64,000 nucleotides of DNA from an uncultured Chloroflexus sp. (GCF_937129525.1 NZ_CAKZNK010000067.1:1-64000), one strand, 5' to 3'. Positions 43,789 to 53,235 are shown, numbered from the stretch's first letter. A program made the numbers and translations. The notes: generated by a model from the sequence alone, not told the origin.

Positions 43789-45048
43789 TCAATCTGCCGC
43801 GGCCACCCGCTCCTTCGCAACTACTGTCAACCCAAGCCGTTCGCGCAACGGTTGCCGCGGACGCACATAATTGCGCACTTCGCTGGCAATAATTTCGGCG
43901 GTCATGCGCAACTGAGCCAGCCATGGCGCCGGCGCCATTTGCTTGTGCATGTAACTATCAAACGTCAAGCGCTGCACATCGTGATTGCGGCACATTTCGG
44001 TAAAGACTTCCATCTGCCGCTCGTTACCATAACCCCAGATCTGCAAAAAGCGCAGGAAACGATACATTGTCCCGTACTGCCGCCACCAGCGCCGTTCGTA
44101 CTGGCGCAAATTGGCAGCGACAGGCACATCGAGATATTCGGCTAGAGTCTGCGCTGCCATCTGACCGCTCTTCATTGCCCAGTAGATCCCCTCGCCAGAA
44201 GTATGCACCACCAGCCCCGCCGCATCCCCTATCAGCATGGCGCGGTCAAACGCCATATGTGGACGCGGTTCCATCGGGAGTGCGTGCGCTTCGCGCAGGA
44301 TGACCTGTCCACCCTCAAGCGCATCACCCAATCGCCGCTTGAGATTGGCCAGCAACTGCTTGGCTGCCGCGCCATGACCAGGACCGGCGCCAATCCCAAC
44401 CGCAATGTGATCACGTTTCGGAAAGGCCCAGGCGTAGAGATCAGGGCTGACTTCGTGGCCGAGGTACAAATCAGCCGTCTCTTCCCAACGCGCCATCTTC
44501 GCCGACGGCAGTTTGATCCGCTCTTGCACAGCCACAGCCCGCGGCAAATTCGGCAAACCGAGAAACTTCGCGGTCGGTGAGTAGGCGCCATCGGCTCCGA
44601 TCACCACGTCAGCCCACACCGACCCCTCATGACCGGTTGGCGCGCGGTAGGTCGCCACGACGCCCCGTCGATCAACCCGCAAACCGGTCAACTGAGCGTG
44701 GATTAATTCAGCGCCACGTTCCTGAGCGCGCTGGCGCAGGAAACTATCAAATACCTCGCGCCGCACCATTGCCACATAATCATCATCGCTGGGCACAGTT
44801 CCGGCCACAGGCACGCGGGTCTCTTGACCAGAAGGCGACACGATCAGACACTGACGCACTTTGCGGTCGATCAGGCTGGTTGGTAGATCGAACTCACGGA
44901 AGGCCGCTGGCGGCACGGCACCGCCACACGGCTTGGCCTTAGTCAGCTCCTTCTCGATCATGATTGTCTCGATGCCGAGCGACCGCAGCGTAATCGCTGC
45001 GGTCGCCCCACCCACCGACGCGCCAACGATCAATACTCGTGGTGCCAT
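43789..45048 (-). CDS. bchP: Geranylgeranyl reductase
   Basis: A 419-residue FAD-dependent enzyme that reduces the geranylgeranyl side chain of bacteriochlorophyll to phytyl. It begins MAPRVLIVGASVGGATAAITL (FAD-binding, abbreviated here by its Gly pattern), continues with KAKPCGGAVPP and the family segment GADGAYSPTAKFLGL, and FAD motif LIGDAAGLVVHTSGEGIYWA. AGAGGTG sits eight bases before the ATG at 45048. bchG lies 30 bases upstream on the same strand, so the last two steps of bacteriochlorophyll tail addition are encoded together. Confidence 0.94.
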   Translation of the reverse strand: MAPRVLIVGASVGGATAAITLRSLGIETIMIEKELTKAKPCGGAVPPAAFREFDLPTSLIDRKVRQCLIVSPSGQETRVPVAGTVPSDDDYVAMVRREVFDSFLRQRAQERGAELIHAQLTGLRVDRRGVVATYRAPTGHEGSVWADVVIGADGAYSPTAKFLGLPNLPRAVAVQERIKLPSAKMARWEETADLYLGHEVSPDLYAWAFPKRDHIAVGIGAGPGHGAAAKQLLANLKRRLGDALEGGQVILREAHALPMEPRPHMAFDRAMLIGDAAGLVVHTSGEGIYWAMKSGQMAAQTLAEYLDVPVAANLRQYERRWWRQYGTMYRFLRFLQIWGYGNERQMEVFTEMCRNHDVQRLTFDSYMHKQMAPAPWLAQLRMTAEIIASEVRNYVRPRQPLRERLGLTVVAKERVAAAD

Positions 45049-45078
45049 GCAGTTCACACCTCTAGGGGCGTATGCCCA

Positions 45079-46011
45079 TCAAGCCGCCAAACCAATTGCC
45101 GCCGCCAGCATACCCCAGACGTAGAGCATGATTGCGGTGGCATTGAAGAAGACCTCATTATTCTCTGGATCGCGAATGAAACGAGCGTTTGGAATACTTT
45201 GGGCTGCCAGCAAGAGGAAGACGACCGTTGCTGCAATCGGATGCCCCCAATGGAAGAGCAGGCCAATCACTGCGATCTGCGCGACCCCCATGGTGATCAC
45301 CACCATGCGCGCTGCCAGCACCTTGCCGTACTGCACCGGGATGGAACGAATACCCATGAGCGTATCGCCACGGATACTCTTAAAATCGTTGACGGTCATA
45401 ATACCGTGTGCGCCGAGCGAGTAGAGCAACGCCAGAGTCACGCTCTCGCCGGTCAGAGGGGCAAAAGCCGCATGCCCGGCCATCCACGCCAACCCCTCGT
45501 AAGAAATTGCTACCAGCGCGTTGCCGACCCAACCATTGCGTTTGCCGCGGATCGGGCGCAGGCTGTAGGCGAGCGCAAAAACCAGACCGAGGGCGACAAA
45601 GAACGCCACCTGCCGACCGAGGAAAAGGGCGATACTCGCGCCGATCCAGGTCAAAATCGCCGTCAATAGATAGACATGCCGCAGTGACACACGTCCCGAA
45701 GGGATCAACCGGTGCGGCTCATTAATCGCATCAACTTCGCGGTCGGCGTAATCGTTCACCACCTGTGACAGGCCACACAACACCGGGCCGGCCATAAACA
45801 TACCGAGCAGCAGGCGTCCAATCGACTCATTCCACCCCAACGCGCCACTGGCAATTGCGCCACACATGAACGCCCAGGTCGGCGCAAACCAGGTGACCGG
45901 CTTCATAAGCTGAATGGAATGAACAAACCACGCAAATCGCGGTTTGGGCTGATCAGTTAGCGGCAACGATGGCGGTGAGGTCAAGCCGGTTCGGTCGCTC
46001 ATGTCGCTCAT
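45079..46011 (-). CDS. bchG: Bacteriochlorophyll a synthase
   Basis: A 310-residue UbiA-family prenyltransferase that attaches geranylgeranyl or phytyl diphosphate to bacteriochlorophyllide. About nine hydrophobic segments are visible. The prenyl-diphosphate/Mg site NDYADREVDAINEP is at residues ~86-99 and the second acidic motif NDFKSIRGDTLMGIRSIP lies in the second half. The start at 46011 is followed by a second possible one (MSDMSD). It precedes bchP and follows pufC after ~180 bases. Confidence 0.94.
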   Translation of the reverse strand: MSDMSDRTGLTSPPSLPLTDQPKPRFAWFVHSIQLMKPVTWFAPTWAFMCGAIASGALGWNESIGRLLLGMFMAGPVLCGLSQVVNDYADREVDAINEPHRLIPSGRVSLRHVYLLTAILTWIGASIALFLGRQVAFFVALGLVFALAYSLRPIRGKRNGWVGNALVAISYEGLAWMAGHAAFAPLTGESVTLALLYSLGAHGIMTVNDFKSIRGDTLMGIRSIPVQYGKVLAARMVVITMGVAQIAVIGLLFHWGHPIAATVVFLLLAAQSIPNARFIRDPENNEVFFNATAIMLYVWGMLAAAIGLAA

Positions 46012-46156
46012 AGTGTGGTTCTCTCTATACAAAATCGCCGCGCCGACGAGAGAATGTTGCAAATACGGAATGACCGACCAGTGTTCAATCACTCCTGATC
46101 GCCACCGGTAACATCGCCGCGCCTGCGCGACTGTGCTTCAAACGGGTGTAACCAGC

Positions 46157-46183
46157 AGCGGGGGTGTGGTAAACACCCCCGCT
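46157..46183 (-). terminator. Strong hairpin after pufC
   Basis: AGCGGGGGTGT (46157-46167) and ACACCCCCGCT (46173-46183) form a perfect 11-bp stem with a 5-base loop, ten bases after the pufC stop on the minus strand. There is no T tract, so it may end or stabilise the puf mRNA rather than act as a classic terminator. Confidence 0.55.
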
Positions 46184-46192
46184 ACACTTGCG

Positions 46193-47437
46193 TCAGCGTC
46201 CGCGGATCTGAGGTGGCAACACAACCACGCCAGCATCACCGCCGGGAATATCGGCCTGATTGATCGAGCTGAGCGGAATGTTGTTGCCCTGATGACAGGT
46301 ATAGCAACCGGGCACATTGTAGATCTGGCCATCGCCCAGGCGCTGGTATGAATAGCGACTGGCGGCATCGCGTCCGGTGGGAACTTCAGGCTTTGCAATC
46401 GCGCCGTAACGCGGCCAGTTCTCGGCCAACCAGGTGGTCAGCAAGAGCATGCGCTGCGCCTTGAGCTTATTGTAAGCATAAGCGGGGTTGAGCACATTAT
46501 CGCCGGCAGGATTAAGCTCGTAAGCCACAAAGTTGCGCGAGTTGTGGCAGAAGGTGCAGCCCACGCCGAGCGACCAGGCCTGATAGTTCATCACATTCTG
46601 ATTGATCGTGACCTGATCCTGCGTGCGACCACCATCGTAGGTCAGCGCCAGTGAACCGCGTCCGCTCTCAGGATCGCTGGGATCGAACGGTTTCCAGACC
46701 TGATAGTTGTAAATGTAGAAGAGGATCGCATCTTTGAGCATCACCTGCTCGCGGATCGCTTCTGGTTTCTGCGCCGGATCAAGGATTGCCTGACCGTTGG
46801 CATCAAGCGGATCAACCGTCACCTTGATCGGAGGAATTGAGTTAATAAACTGAGCGCCAAAGCTCTCAAGATTGTTGGGCGCGTTGTTGTGGCAAGTGGC
46901 GCACTGCACGTAATTCCCCTTCCAGGCGGGCAGATTGACAATAAATTCGGCATTCACATCCCGCACCAGACGGAGCATATTGCGCGCAGCAATCTTTTGG
47001 GGATATTCATCGCTAGCGAAGTTGTTGATATTGTGGCAATATTGACAACCAACCCCGAGCGCGCCAGAGACGTATTGCTGCATGTACGTCCAGATTTGCG
47101 CTGAACTCATGCCCACCAGCACCTGCACGTTGACCGTGTTGGGGAATTGCTGAATCCATGCCTGTCCGGCCTGCACGCCTTCATTCCACGCCTGCGTACC
47201 CATCCAGTTTTGTCGGCCATCAGTGGGAATAACCGGAGGTGACTCTGTAATAACCTTGATGCCGTCGCTAGGGCTCCAGCGAGCGCCAGCCGTTTGCGCT
47301 GCCTCCCGTTGCGCGCGGCCCAATGTAAGATCGTAGACCCACCAGAAGGTGGCTGTGGTAATAACCGCGACAATAATTCCCACCGCCACCGAGACAACGA
47401 TCGCCAATTGCCGATCACTTGGTCGTGACGATTGCAT
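46193..47437 (-). CDS. pufC: Reaction-centre tetraheme cytochrome c-554
   Basis: A 414-residue periplasmic cytochrome that re-reduces the photosynthetic reaction centre. A single membrane anchor is at residues ~11-33. Four heme sites are CQYCH (131-135), CATCH (179-183), CTFCH (294-298) and CYTCH (378-382). AGGAGAG precedes the ATG. The gene follows pufA after 250 bases that contain a strong hairpin. The reaction-centre genes pufL and pufM are not in the window. Confidence 0.96.
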   Translation of the reverse strand: MQSSRPSDRQLAIVVSVAVGIIVAVITTATFWWVYDLTLGRAQREAAQTAGARWSPSDGIKVITESPPVIPTDGRQNWMGTQAWNEGVQAGQAWIQQFPNTVNVQVLVGMSSAQIWTYMQQYVSGALGVGCQYCHNINNFASDEYPQKIAARNMLRLVRDVNAEFIVNLPAWKGNYVQCATCHNNAPNNLESFGAQFINSIPPIKVTVDPLDANGQAILDPAQKPEAIREQVMLKDAILFYIYNYQVWKPFDPSDPESGRGSLALTYDGGRTQDQVTINQNVMNYQAWSLGVGCTFCHNSRNFVAYELNPAGDNVLNPAYAYNKLKAQRMLLLTTWLAENWPRYGAIAKPEVPTGRDAASRYSYQRLGDGQIYNVPGCYTCHQGNNIPLSSINQADIPGGDAGVVVLPPQIRGR

Positions 47438-47620
47438 GGGTCTCTCCTGCTCCAGATCGGCTGCCCGACGATGCCGGCGCCGATGTAAACGTGAGATCGC
47501 GGCGGAAGGGCTACGCCGCCCCTGACAGTCTGACTGACCTTAAGTATACACGAATTGGTTTATCAGGTCAATTTTTTATCTATGTGCAAAAAGCGTAGCT
47601 TCCCTACCGCTTGCGAACAA

Positions 47621-47651
47621 CAACCGCCAGCAGAGACGCTGCTGGCGGTTG
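47621..47651 (-). other. Intercistronic hairpin between pufA and pufC
   Basis: CAACCGCCAGCAG and CTGCTGGCGGTTG form a perfect 13-bp stem with a 5-base loop, 35 bases after the pufA stop. On the minus strand it is followed by TTGTTCG. In purple bacteria intercistronic hairpins of puf mRNA protect the antenna segment from decay; the same role is a reasonable inference here. Confidence 0.65.
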
Positions 47652-47686
47652 CCGTCTCACGCGAGCCGTGGTCGGCCCGCCATCGG

Positions 47687-47857
47687 TCAGATTCCGAACA
47701 GCGCACGCGCCGTGCTCAACAGCAGAGCGCCACCCGAATCCGACAGCCAGTTGTACTCGGGGCTGCTCAGCACGATGAAGTGAATGAGCAGCGCAACCAC
47801 GAAACCAAGAATGGTAAAAATGACGATATTCGTCCGCACCGGGCTGCGAGGCTGCAT
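47687..47857 (-). CDS. pufA: B806-866 light-harvesting antenna, alpha polypeptide
   Basis: A 56-residue antenna polypeptide: [18 protein letters not shown] then a single transmembrane helix with the bacteriochlorophyll ligand His in LIHFIVL (residue 26), followed by [10 protein letters not shown] and a hydrophobic C-terminal tail ([15 protein letters not shown]). The mature Chloroflexus alpha chain is shorter, so the tail is probably removed. A strong ribosome site (GGAGGG, seven bases) precedes the ATG. It follows pufB after 35 bases. Confidence 0.95.
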   Translation of the reverse strand: MQPRSPVRTNIVIFTILGFVVALLIHFIVLSSPEYNWLSDSGGALLLSTARALFGI

Positions 47858-47892
47858 GAATTGTCCCTCCTCACATCATTATACATCAGGAT

Positions 47893-48054
47893 TTAGGGAA
47901 GCCACGGTTTCCACAAATAGACCAGCAAGTGCGCGATGGCTGCAATGACGCCGAAGCCGTAGAACGACTTCACTACGATGTCGTGCAGCAGCCAGTCTTG
48001 ATTGTTAAACAGCGGACGCCATTTCGGTGGAACCAGATCGTCGTCGTCGCGCAT
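47893..48054 (-). CDS. pufB: B806-866 light-harvesting antenna, beta polypeptide
   Basis: A 53-residue antenna polypeptide beginning [20 protein letters not shown]. The transmembrane helix has the bacteriochlorophyll ligand His in [10 protein letters not shown] (residue 42); another His (residue 24, WLLHDIVV) lies at the membrane surface. It ends WKPWLP. GGAGG stands seven bases before the ATG. It is the first gene of the pufBAC operon and is preceded by a consensus promoter. Confidence 0.96.
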   Translation of the reverse strand: MRDDDDLVPPKWRPLFNNQDWLLHDIVVKSFYGFGVIAAIAHLLVYLWKPWLP

Positions 48055-48358
48055 GGGCGAACCTCCACTCTTCTGCTACCAACAAGACCTCCATCGACAC
48101 CCGGCTAGTCTCCTCCAGCGCTTCCGCTACCCTCTGCGCCCTTCAGCGGCGTTGGTTGAAGACTATGCAACAGTGGTGTGTTGCCTAAATTATATAGAAG
48201 TCAATGAAAAATGTCAATCCGTTGCTTTTAAGAAAAAAGACAATTGCAGGTTGCGATTCTTCCCATCGATTATGGCGCGCTTCCTTCCTGCGACTGACGA
48301 CAAAGACCTGATCGGTGGGTATACTGCAACAGCGATATTTGTCTTGTCAGGAGTTGCT
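48055..48358. other. Divergent region puf operon / ABC exporter
   Basis: It holds the puf promoter (48189-48217, minus strand) and a ~128-base puf leader. On the plus side a TATACT at ~48320 before the ABC gene may be its -10, but no good -35 fits. No gene is present; the open frame reaching back across pufB from the ABC gene is not real. Confidence 0.6.
48189..48217 (-). promoter_or_regulatory. Consensus promoter of the pufBAC operon
   Basis: On the minus strand TTGACA (48212-48217), exactly 17 bases, then TATAAT (48189-48194): both hexamers and the spacer are ideal. It implies a leader of ~128 bases before pufB. No operator is obvious around it. Confidence 0.85.
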
Positions 48359-50113
48359 ATGTCTCATTTGCGCCTGCTGGTACCTTATCTTCAGCGCTAT
48401 CGCCGCCGTCTGCTGCTCGGTCTGCTGGTAGCTGCCCTGGGCGCAGCAATCAGCGCACTTGGTCCATTGGTGTTACGCATCGCGGTTGATGAGATTGCCG
48501 CCGGCACAATTGACCTGGCCCGGTTGTTCTGGTTTGGGGGCGCGCTGATCGGCCTCGCCTTGATCGACGGCACAATGAAGTTCGCCCAGCGTATGCTGAT
48601 CGCTGTAACTTCGTATCGGATCGAAAACGATCTGCGCGCCGATCTGTTTGACCGCCTGCTCAGCCTCGACCAGGCCTTTTATCAGCAAAACTATACCGGT
48701 GACCTGATGGCGCGGATGACCAATGACCTGAGTGCCGCGCGTCAGTTTCTGGGGCCTGGCCTCAACGGGGCGGCAACGGCGTTGCTCACCTTTATCAGCG
48801 CCACGGTATTGATGGTCTTTGTTGATTGGTTCCTGGCCCTGATTGTCGTCTTACTGTTGCCGATGGCAACTATTGTGTTCATCGCCATCGGTAGTCGTAT
48901 GCGTCAGATCTTTCATCGCGTGCAAGACCAGTTTGGTGTGCTCTCGACTCGCGCGCAAGAGAATTTTAGCGGGATTCGCACCATCAAGGCTTTTGCGCAG
49001 GAAGAGGATGAGATTGCGGTCTTCACCGCAGATAACGAACGGTACCGCGATTTGAATTTGCGTTATGTGCTTCTCTCCGGCGCGCTTTGGCCGGCAATGA
49101 CGCTCTGTCTGGGTCTGATTGCGGCGTTGATTCTCCTGGTGGGTGGGCGGATGGTTGCCGCAGGTGAGCTGACGATCGGCGAGCTGGTTCAGTTCAACGC
49201 TTATCTGGCCCTGCTGGCCTTCCCGATGATCATGTTGGGCTGGATGGTCAATCTGTATCAGCAGGCCACTGCCTCACTCCAGCGGATTAACGAGATCTTT
49301 CTCCGCCAGCCTGCCATTGCTTCACCGACCGTTCCACAGCAACCTGCCCGCCAGGGTGCTGTGGAATTTCGCAACGTTGGCGCGCGAGCCAATACGACCG
49401 ATCACCGCTGGATCTTGCAAGATGTGTCATTTCATCTCCCAGCCGGAAAAACCCTGGCCATCGTCGGCGCAACCGGCGCCGGCAAGACAACCCTGGTCAA
49501 TTTGCTGGGTCGGGTGCGCGATCCCGATGTCGGTCAAGTGCTGATTGATGGGGTAGACGCGCGCGAGTTGGATCTTGCCGCTTTGCGCAGAATGATCGGG
49601 TATGTGCCGCAAGAAAGTTTTCTGTTCAGCATTCCACTGCGCGAGAATATTGGCTTCGGTGTTGCAACCATCGATCCCGACCGTCTCAACCACGTTATCG
49701 AGGTGTCGCGCCTTGTCAACGATCTCGATCAGTTCCCCGGCGGTCTGGAGACAATGGTCGGCGAACGCGGCGTTACGCTTTCGGGCGGGCAAAAGCAACG
49801 AGTAGCAATTGCCCGTGCCCTTATGCGCGATCCCCAGATTTTGATTCTCGATGATGCGCTCAGCAGTGTTGACACCCACACTGCCGCTCAGATTCTCAGT
49901 GGTCTGCGCGCTGAAATGGCGCATCGCACAACAATCATTATTGCCCAGCGTATCGCCACTGTGCGCGATGCTGATCAGATTATCGTGCTCGACGAGGGCC
50001 GGATTGTCGAACAGGGTTCTCACCAGGATCTGTTGGCCCGCAATGGGCGCTACGCGGCGATGTACCGCCGGGAATTGCTCGCTGCCGAACTAGAACGAGA
50101 AGAATCGGATTAA
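48359..50113 (+). CDS. ABC exporter half-transporter with degenerate ATP site
   Basis: A 584-residue protein: six transmembrane helices (to ~residue 310) and a C-terminal ATPase. Walker A is GATGAGKTTL and the signature LSGGQKQR, but the Walker B is ILILDDALSSVDT (Asp instead of catalytic Glu) and the switch position is AQR instead of AHR. These two changes mark the degenerate half of heterodimeric exporters. AGGAG precedes the ATG at 48359; the longer frame overlaps pufB and is rejected. The partner half is encoded 67 bases downstream. The cargo is unknown. Confidence 0.9.
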   Translation: MSHLRLLVPYLQRYRRRLLLGLLVAALGAAISALGPLVLRIAVDEIAAGTIDLARLFWFGGALIGLALIDGTMKFAQRMLIAVTSYRIENDLRADLFDRLLSLDQAFYQQNYTGDLMARMTNDLSAARQFLGPGLNGAATALLTFISATVLMVFVDWFLALIVVLLLPMATIVFIAIGSRMRQIFHRVQDQFGVLSTRAQENFSGIRTIKAFAQEEDEIAVFTADNERYRDLNLRYVLLSGALWPAMTLCLGLIAALILLVGGRMVAAGELTIGELVQFNAYLALLAFPMIMLGWMVNLYQQATASLQRINEIFLRQPAIASPTVPQQPARQGAVEFRNVGARANTTDHRWILQDVSFHLPAGKTLAIVGATGAGKTTLVNLLGRVRDPDVGQVLIDGVDARELDLAALRRMIGYVPQESFLFSIPLRENIGFGVATIDPDRLNHVIEVSRLVNDLDQFPGGLETMVGERGVTLSGGQKQRVAIARALMRDPQILILDDALSSVDTHTAAQILSGLRAEMAHRTTIIIAQRIATVRDADQIIVLDEGRIVEQGSHQDLLARNGRYAAMYRRELLAAELEREESD

Positions 50114-50180
50114 CCGTCTGCCATCAGGCAGAAATTATCGACATCGTCTTGTGTAGCAACTGTATGAATTGGAGCCACCG

Positions 50181-51962
50181 ATGGCACATGGATTTGATGA
50201 CGATACCATTCTTGGCAAGGCATATGACGGCAGACTAGTGCGCCGTCTGGCCGGCTATGTTACTCCGTACTGGGGCCGACTGAGCATCGCCGTCATCCTT
50301 TTGATCGGCGCTATCCTCACCGATCTATTGCCGCCACTCCTCGTTCAGCGCGCTATCGACGGCCCGATCAGCGCCGGCGCAGTCGATGGCATCTGGCCCT
50401 ACTTTGTTGCTTTTCTCGGCACGTTGCTGGCCAATTTCCTCTTTCGCTATAGTCATTCGTACTTCATCAACAGCGTCGGTCAACAGGTGATGAAGGATCT
50501 GCGGGTGGCGATTTTCCGCCATATCCAGCATATGAGTCTGTCGTTCTTCAACCGCAATCCGGTTGGACGACTAATTACCCGCATCACCAATGATGTTGAC
50601 GCGCTCAACGAGTTTCTTACCCAGGGCGTCGTCATGATCGTGGCCGATCTGCTGACGTTGATCGGGATCATTGTGGTAATGTTTGCGCTCAACTGGCGGT
50701 TAGCCCTGATCAGTATCGCTACGTTGCCGGCGCTAAGCCTGATCGTTGCGATCTACCAGCGTTTTATGCGCGCAGCCTATCGATTGGTGCGACAACGACT
50801 GGCCCGCATCAACGCCTTCCTGAGCGAACAAATCAGTGGCATCCTGGTCACGCAGCTCTTTAATAGCGAAGACCGCAGCCGCGTGACGTTTGCGCGTCTC
50901 AGCGACGACTACATGCAGGCCAATATTCGCTCGGTATTGATTTTCGCCATCTTCATCCCGTCGGTTAACCTGCTGGCTGCCATCGGCACTGCGGCATTGC
51001 TCTGGGGAGGTGGCAATGGCGTGCTCGCCGGTTGGGCATCACTCGGTATGCTGGCCGCGTTTATCCAGTATCTTGAGCGAGCCTTTCAACCGATTCGCAA
51101 CCTCGCCGAGCGTTACACCGTGCTACAATCGGCGATGGCCTCTGCTGAACGCATTTTTGCCGTGCTCGATACCGAGGCTGAAGTGCGCGATCCAGAACAA
51201 CCGCGTCGCTTGCCGACACCGGTTCGCGGCGAAATTGAGCTCCAGAACGTGGTGTTTGGTTACAATCCGGCTGAGCCGGTGCTGCGCGGAATCAGTCTGC
51301 GCATTCCTGCCGGGCAGTCGGTGGCGATTGTTGGCGCAACCGGCGCCGGCAAGAGTTCACTGGTGGGGTTGCTGGCCCGTTTCTACGATGTGCAGGCCGG
51401 TAGTATTACGCTTGATGGCATCGATATTCGCGAACTGTCTCAGGCCGAACTACGCCGCCATATTGCCGCCGTGCCGCAAGATCCGGTCTGCTTTAGCGGG
51501 ACGATTGCCAGCAACATCCGTCTGCACAACGCCGCCATCAGCGACGAACAGGTGCGCGCTGCCGCCGAACTGGTCGGCGCTCACCGCTTTATCGAGCAGC
51601 TTCCAGGCGGTTACAATCACGAGGTGCGCGAGCGCGGCGCCAATTTATCGATTGGTCAACGCCAGTTGTTGGCCTTTGCCCGCGCTATTGCGTTCAACCC
51701 GGAGGTGTTACTCATCCTCGATGAAGCGACAAGCAGTGTTGACACCGAAACCGAGGCACTGATTCAGGAAGCGCTGGCGCGCCTGATGCGCAATCGCACC
51801 AGCATCATTATTGCTCACCGCCTGAGCACGATTCGCCATGTTGATCGGATCATTGTGCTCCACAAAGGGCGGGTCGTGGAAGATGGTAGCCACGACGAGC
51901 TGCTGGCGCGGCGCGGGTACTACTACCGGCTATATCAATTGCAGTTTGCCGAGGTGAATTAA
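50181..51962 (+). CDS. ABC exporter half-transporter with canonical Walker B
   Basis: A 593-residue half-transporter with six transmembrane helices and an ATPase domain. Walker A GATGAGKSSL, Walker B LLILDEATSSVDT (catalytic Glu) and switch His (AHRLSTI) are normal, but the signature is LSIGQRQL rather than LSGGQ. Together with its upstream neighbour this gives one consensus and one degenerate ATP site, as in TM287/288 and BmrCD. GGAG is six bases before the ATG. Confidence 0.9.
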   Translation: MAHGFDDDTILGKAYDGRLVRRLAGYVTPYWGRLSIAVILLIGAILTDLLPPLLVQRAIDGPISAGAVDGIWPYFVAFLGTLLANFLFRYSHSYFINSVGQQVMKDLRVAIFRHIQHMSLSFFNRNPVGRLITRITNDVDALNEFLTQGVVMIVADLLTLIGIIVVMFALNWRLALISIATLPALSLIVAIYQRFMRAAYRLVRQRLARINAFLSEQISGILVTQLFNSEDRSRVTFARLSDDYMQANIRSVLIFAIFIPSVNLLAAIGTAALLWGGGNGVLAGWASLGMLAAFIQYLERAFQPIRNLAERYTVLQSAMASAERIFAVLDTEAEVRDPEQPRRLPTPVRGEIELQNVVFGYNPAEPVLRGISLRIPAGQSVAIVGATGAGKSSLVGLLARFYDVQAGSITLDGIDIRELSQAELRRHIAAVPQDPVCFSGTIASNIRLHNAAISDEQVRAAAELVGAHRFIEQLPGGYNHEVRERGANLSIGQRQLLAFARAIAFNPEVLLILDEATSSVDTETEALIQEALARLMRNRTSIIIAHRLSTIRHVDRIIVLHKGRVVEDGSHDELLARRGYYYRLYQLQFAEVN

Positions 51963-52059
51963 CGATTGAAAACGCGCGCGCTTACCGACATGGGATCACC
52001 GTACATGCGCGTGTTCGCGCCGATCCTGTTCGATCAGGAACGTGTAATCACGTCCGCTC

Positions 52060-53235
52060 TCAGCGACGCGGAATTGCTACGGTAAAAGCGCTGCCTTCAC
52101 CGGGCGCACTACGCAACGCGATCTGGCCACCGTGCGCCTCAACGATATGGCGCACAATCGCCAGACCGAGGCCACTCCCAGGAGTGCCGCGCGCCAGTGA
52201 ATGATCCACCTGATAGAAGGGGAGAAAGATCTTTTCGTGCTCAGACGGGGCGATCCCGATACCGGTATCTTCTACCCGAATAATGAGCCGGGTCGGCTCA
52301 TCACGCGCGATGAGCCGCACCTTCCCGCCTGCCCGGGTATACTGAAAGGCGTTGTCGAGCAAATTGCGCACCATGTGCTCAAACGCCGACCGGTCAACCT
52401 CAATCGGCTGAATGTCAGAAAGCACCGTTTCAAAGTGCAACTGCGTTTGCGCAGCTCGCTCACGAGCCGCCGCAATCAGAGGGCGCAGCACATCAAGCGG
52501 TTGGATCGGCACAAAGTTGAGCGAGCGACTCCGCACTTCTTGAAAGTAGAGCAAGTTATTCAACTGACGGGCCAGGATCTCGCCGCTGCGTCGCATCACC
52601 TGAATAGCCTCTTCCTGCTGCGGATTGAGTGGGCCAAGCATGCCGCGATCAAACAGTTCCAGATAACCCAGCAGTGAGGTCAGGGGAGTGCGTAATTCAT
52701 GCGAAAGTGTGGCGAGGAACTGGTCCTTCATGCGGTCGAGATCTTGCAGTTGCGCATTGGCAATGGTCAATTCGCGCACCCGCGCCTCGAGGCGTTCAAC
52801 CAGCTTCTGATTGTACGAGCGGAGCAATTCTGTCTCCAGCGGCGCGGGTATTCGCTCGCGTCGGCCCTCGATAAATTCAGCAATTTGCGCGGGCAATGCG
52901 CGCGCATCGATTGGCTTGCTCAGATACCCATCACACCCTGCCACCAGCGCGCGCTCGCGCGATCCCGGTGAAGCGTCCGCTGTCAAAGCAATAATCGGCA
53001 CATTGTGCAGATGCGGTAATGATCGAAGGCGGGTCGTTGTTTCATACCCATCGAGACCGGGAATACCGAGGTCAACCAGCACTAGCGCCGGTTGAGTCGT
53101 GCGGGCAAGCGCCAGACCACTCGGCCCATCTTCAGCGATCACCACCTGATACCCACGCGCCGAAAGCACGCGCTGGACCAGGCGCTGGTTATCGAGATTA
53201 TCTTCAATGTACAGGATTTGTGATGGCTGGCTCAT
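52060..53235 (-). CDS. Receiver-histidine kinase hybrid
   Basis: A 391-residue soluble protein: receiver (1-~120; ILYIEDNLDNQR, phospho-Asp in VLVDLGIPG, Lys in YLSKPI), a short helical linker, HisKA (H-box FLATLSHELRTPLTSLLGY) and HATPase (N-box NLLDNAFQYTRAGG, G-boxes DTGIGIA and GSGLGLAI). The start codon overlaps the stop of the upstream kinase (ATGA), so the two are translationally coupled. Its receiver may take phosphate from that kinase. Confidence 0.9.
   Translation of the reverse strand: MSQPSQILYIEDNLDNQRLVQRVLSARGYQVVIAEDGPSGLALARTTQPALVLVDLGIPGLDGYETTTRLRSLPHLHNVPIIALTADASPGSRERALVAGCDGYLSKPIDARALPAQIAEFIEGRRERIPAPLETELLRSYNQKLVERLEARVRELTIANAQLQDLDRMKDQFLATLSHELRTPLTSLLGYLELFDRGMLGPLNPQQEEAIQVMRRSGEILARQLNNLLYFQEVRSRSLNFVPIQPLDVLRPLIAAARERAAQTQLHFETVLSDIQPIEVDRSAFEHMVRNLLDNAFQYTRAGGKVRLIARDEPTRLIIRVEDTGIGIAPSEHEKIFLPFYQVDHSLARGTPGSGLGLAIVRHIVEAHGGQIALRSAPGEGSAFTVAIPRR

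Noticed and set aside
48002..48358. N-terminal extension of the first ABC exporter (118 extra codons)
   Set aside because: It overlaps pufB and the puf promoter on the other strand and is not exporter-like; the ATG at 48359 has an AGGAG ribosome site and begins the membrane domain.
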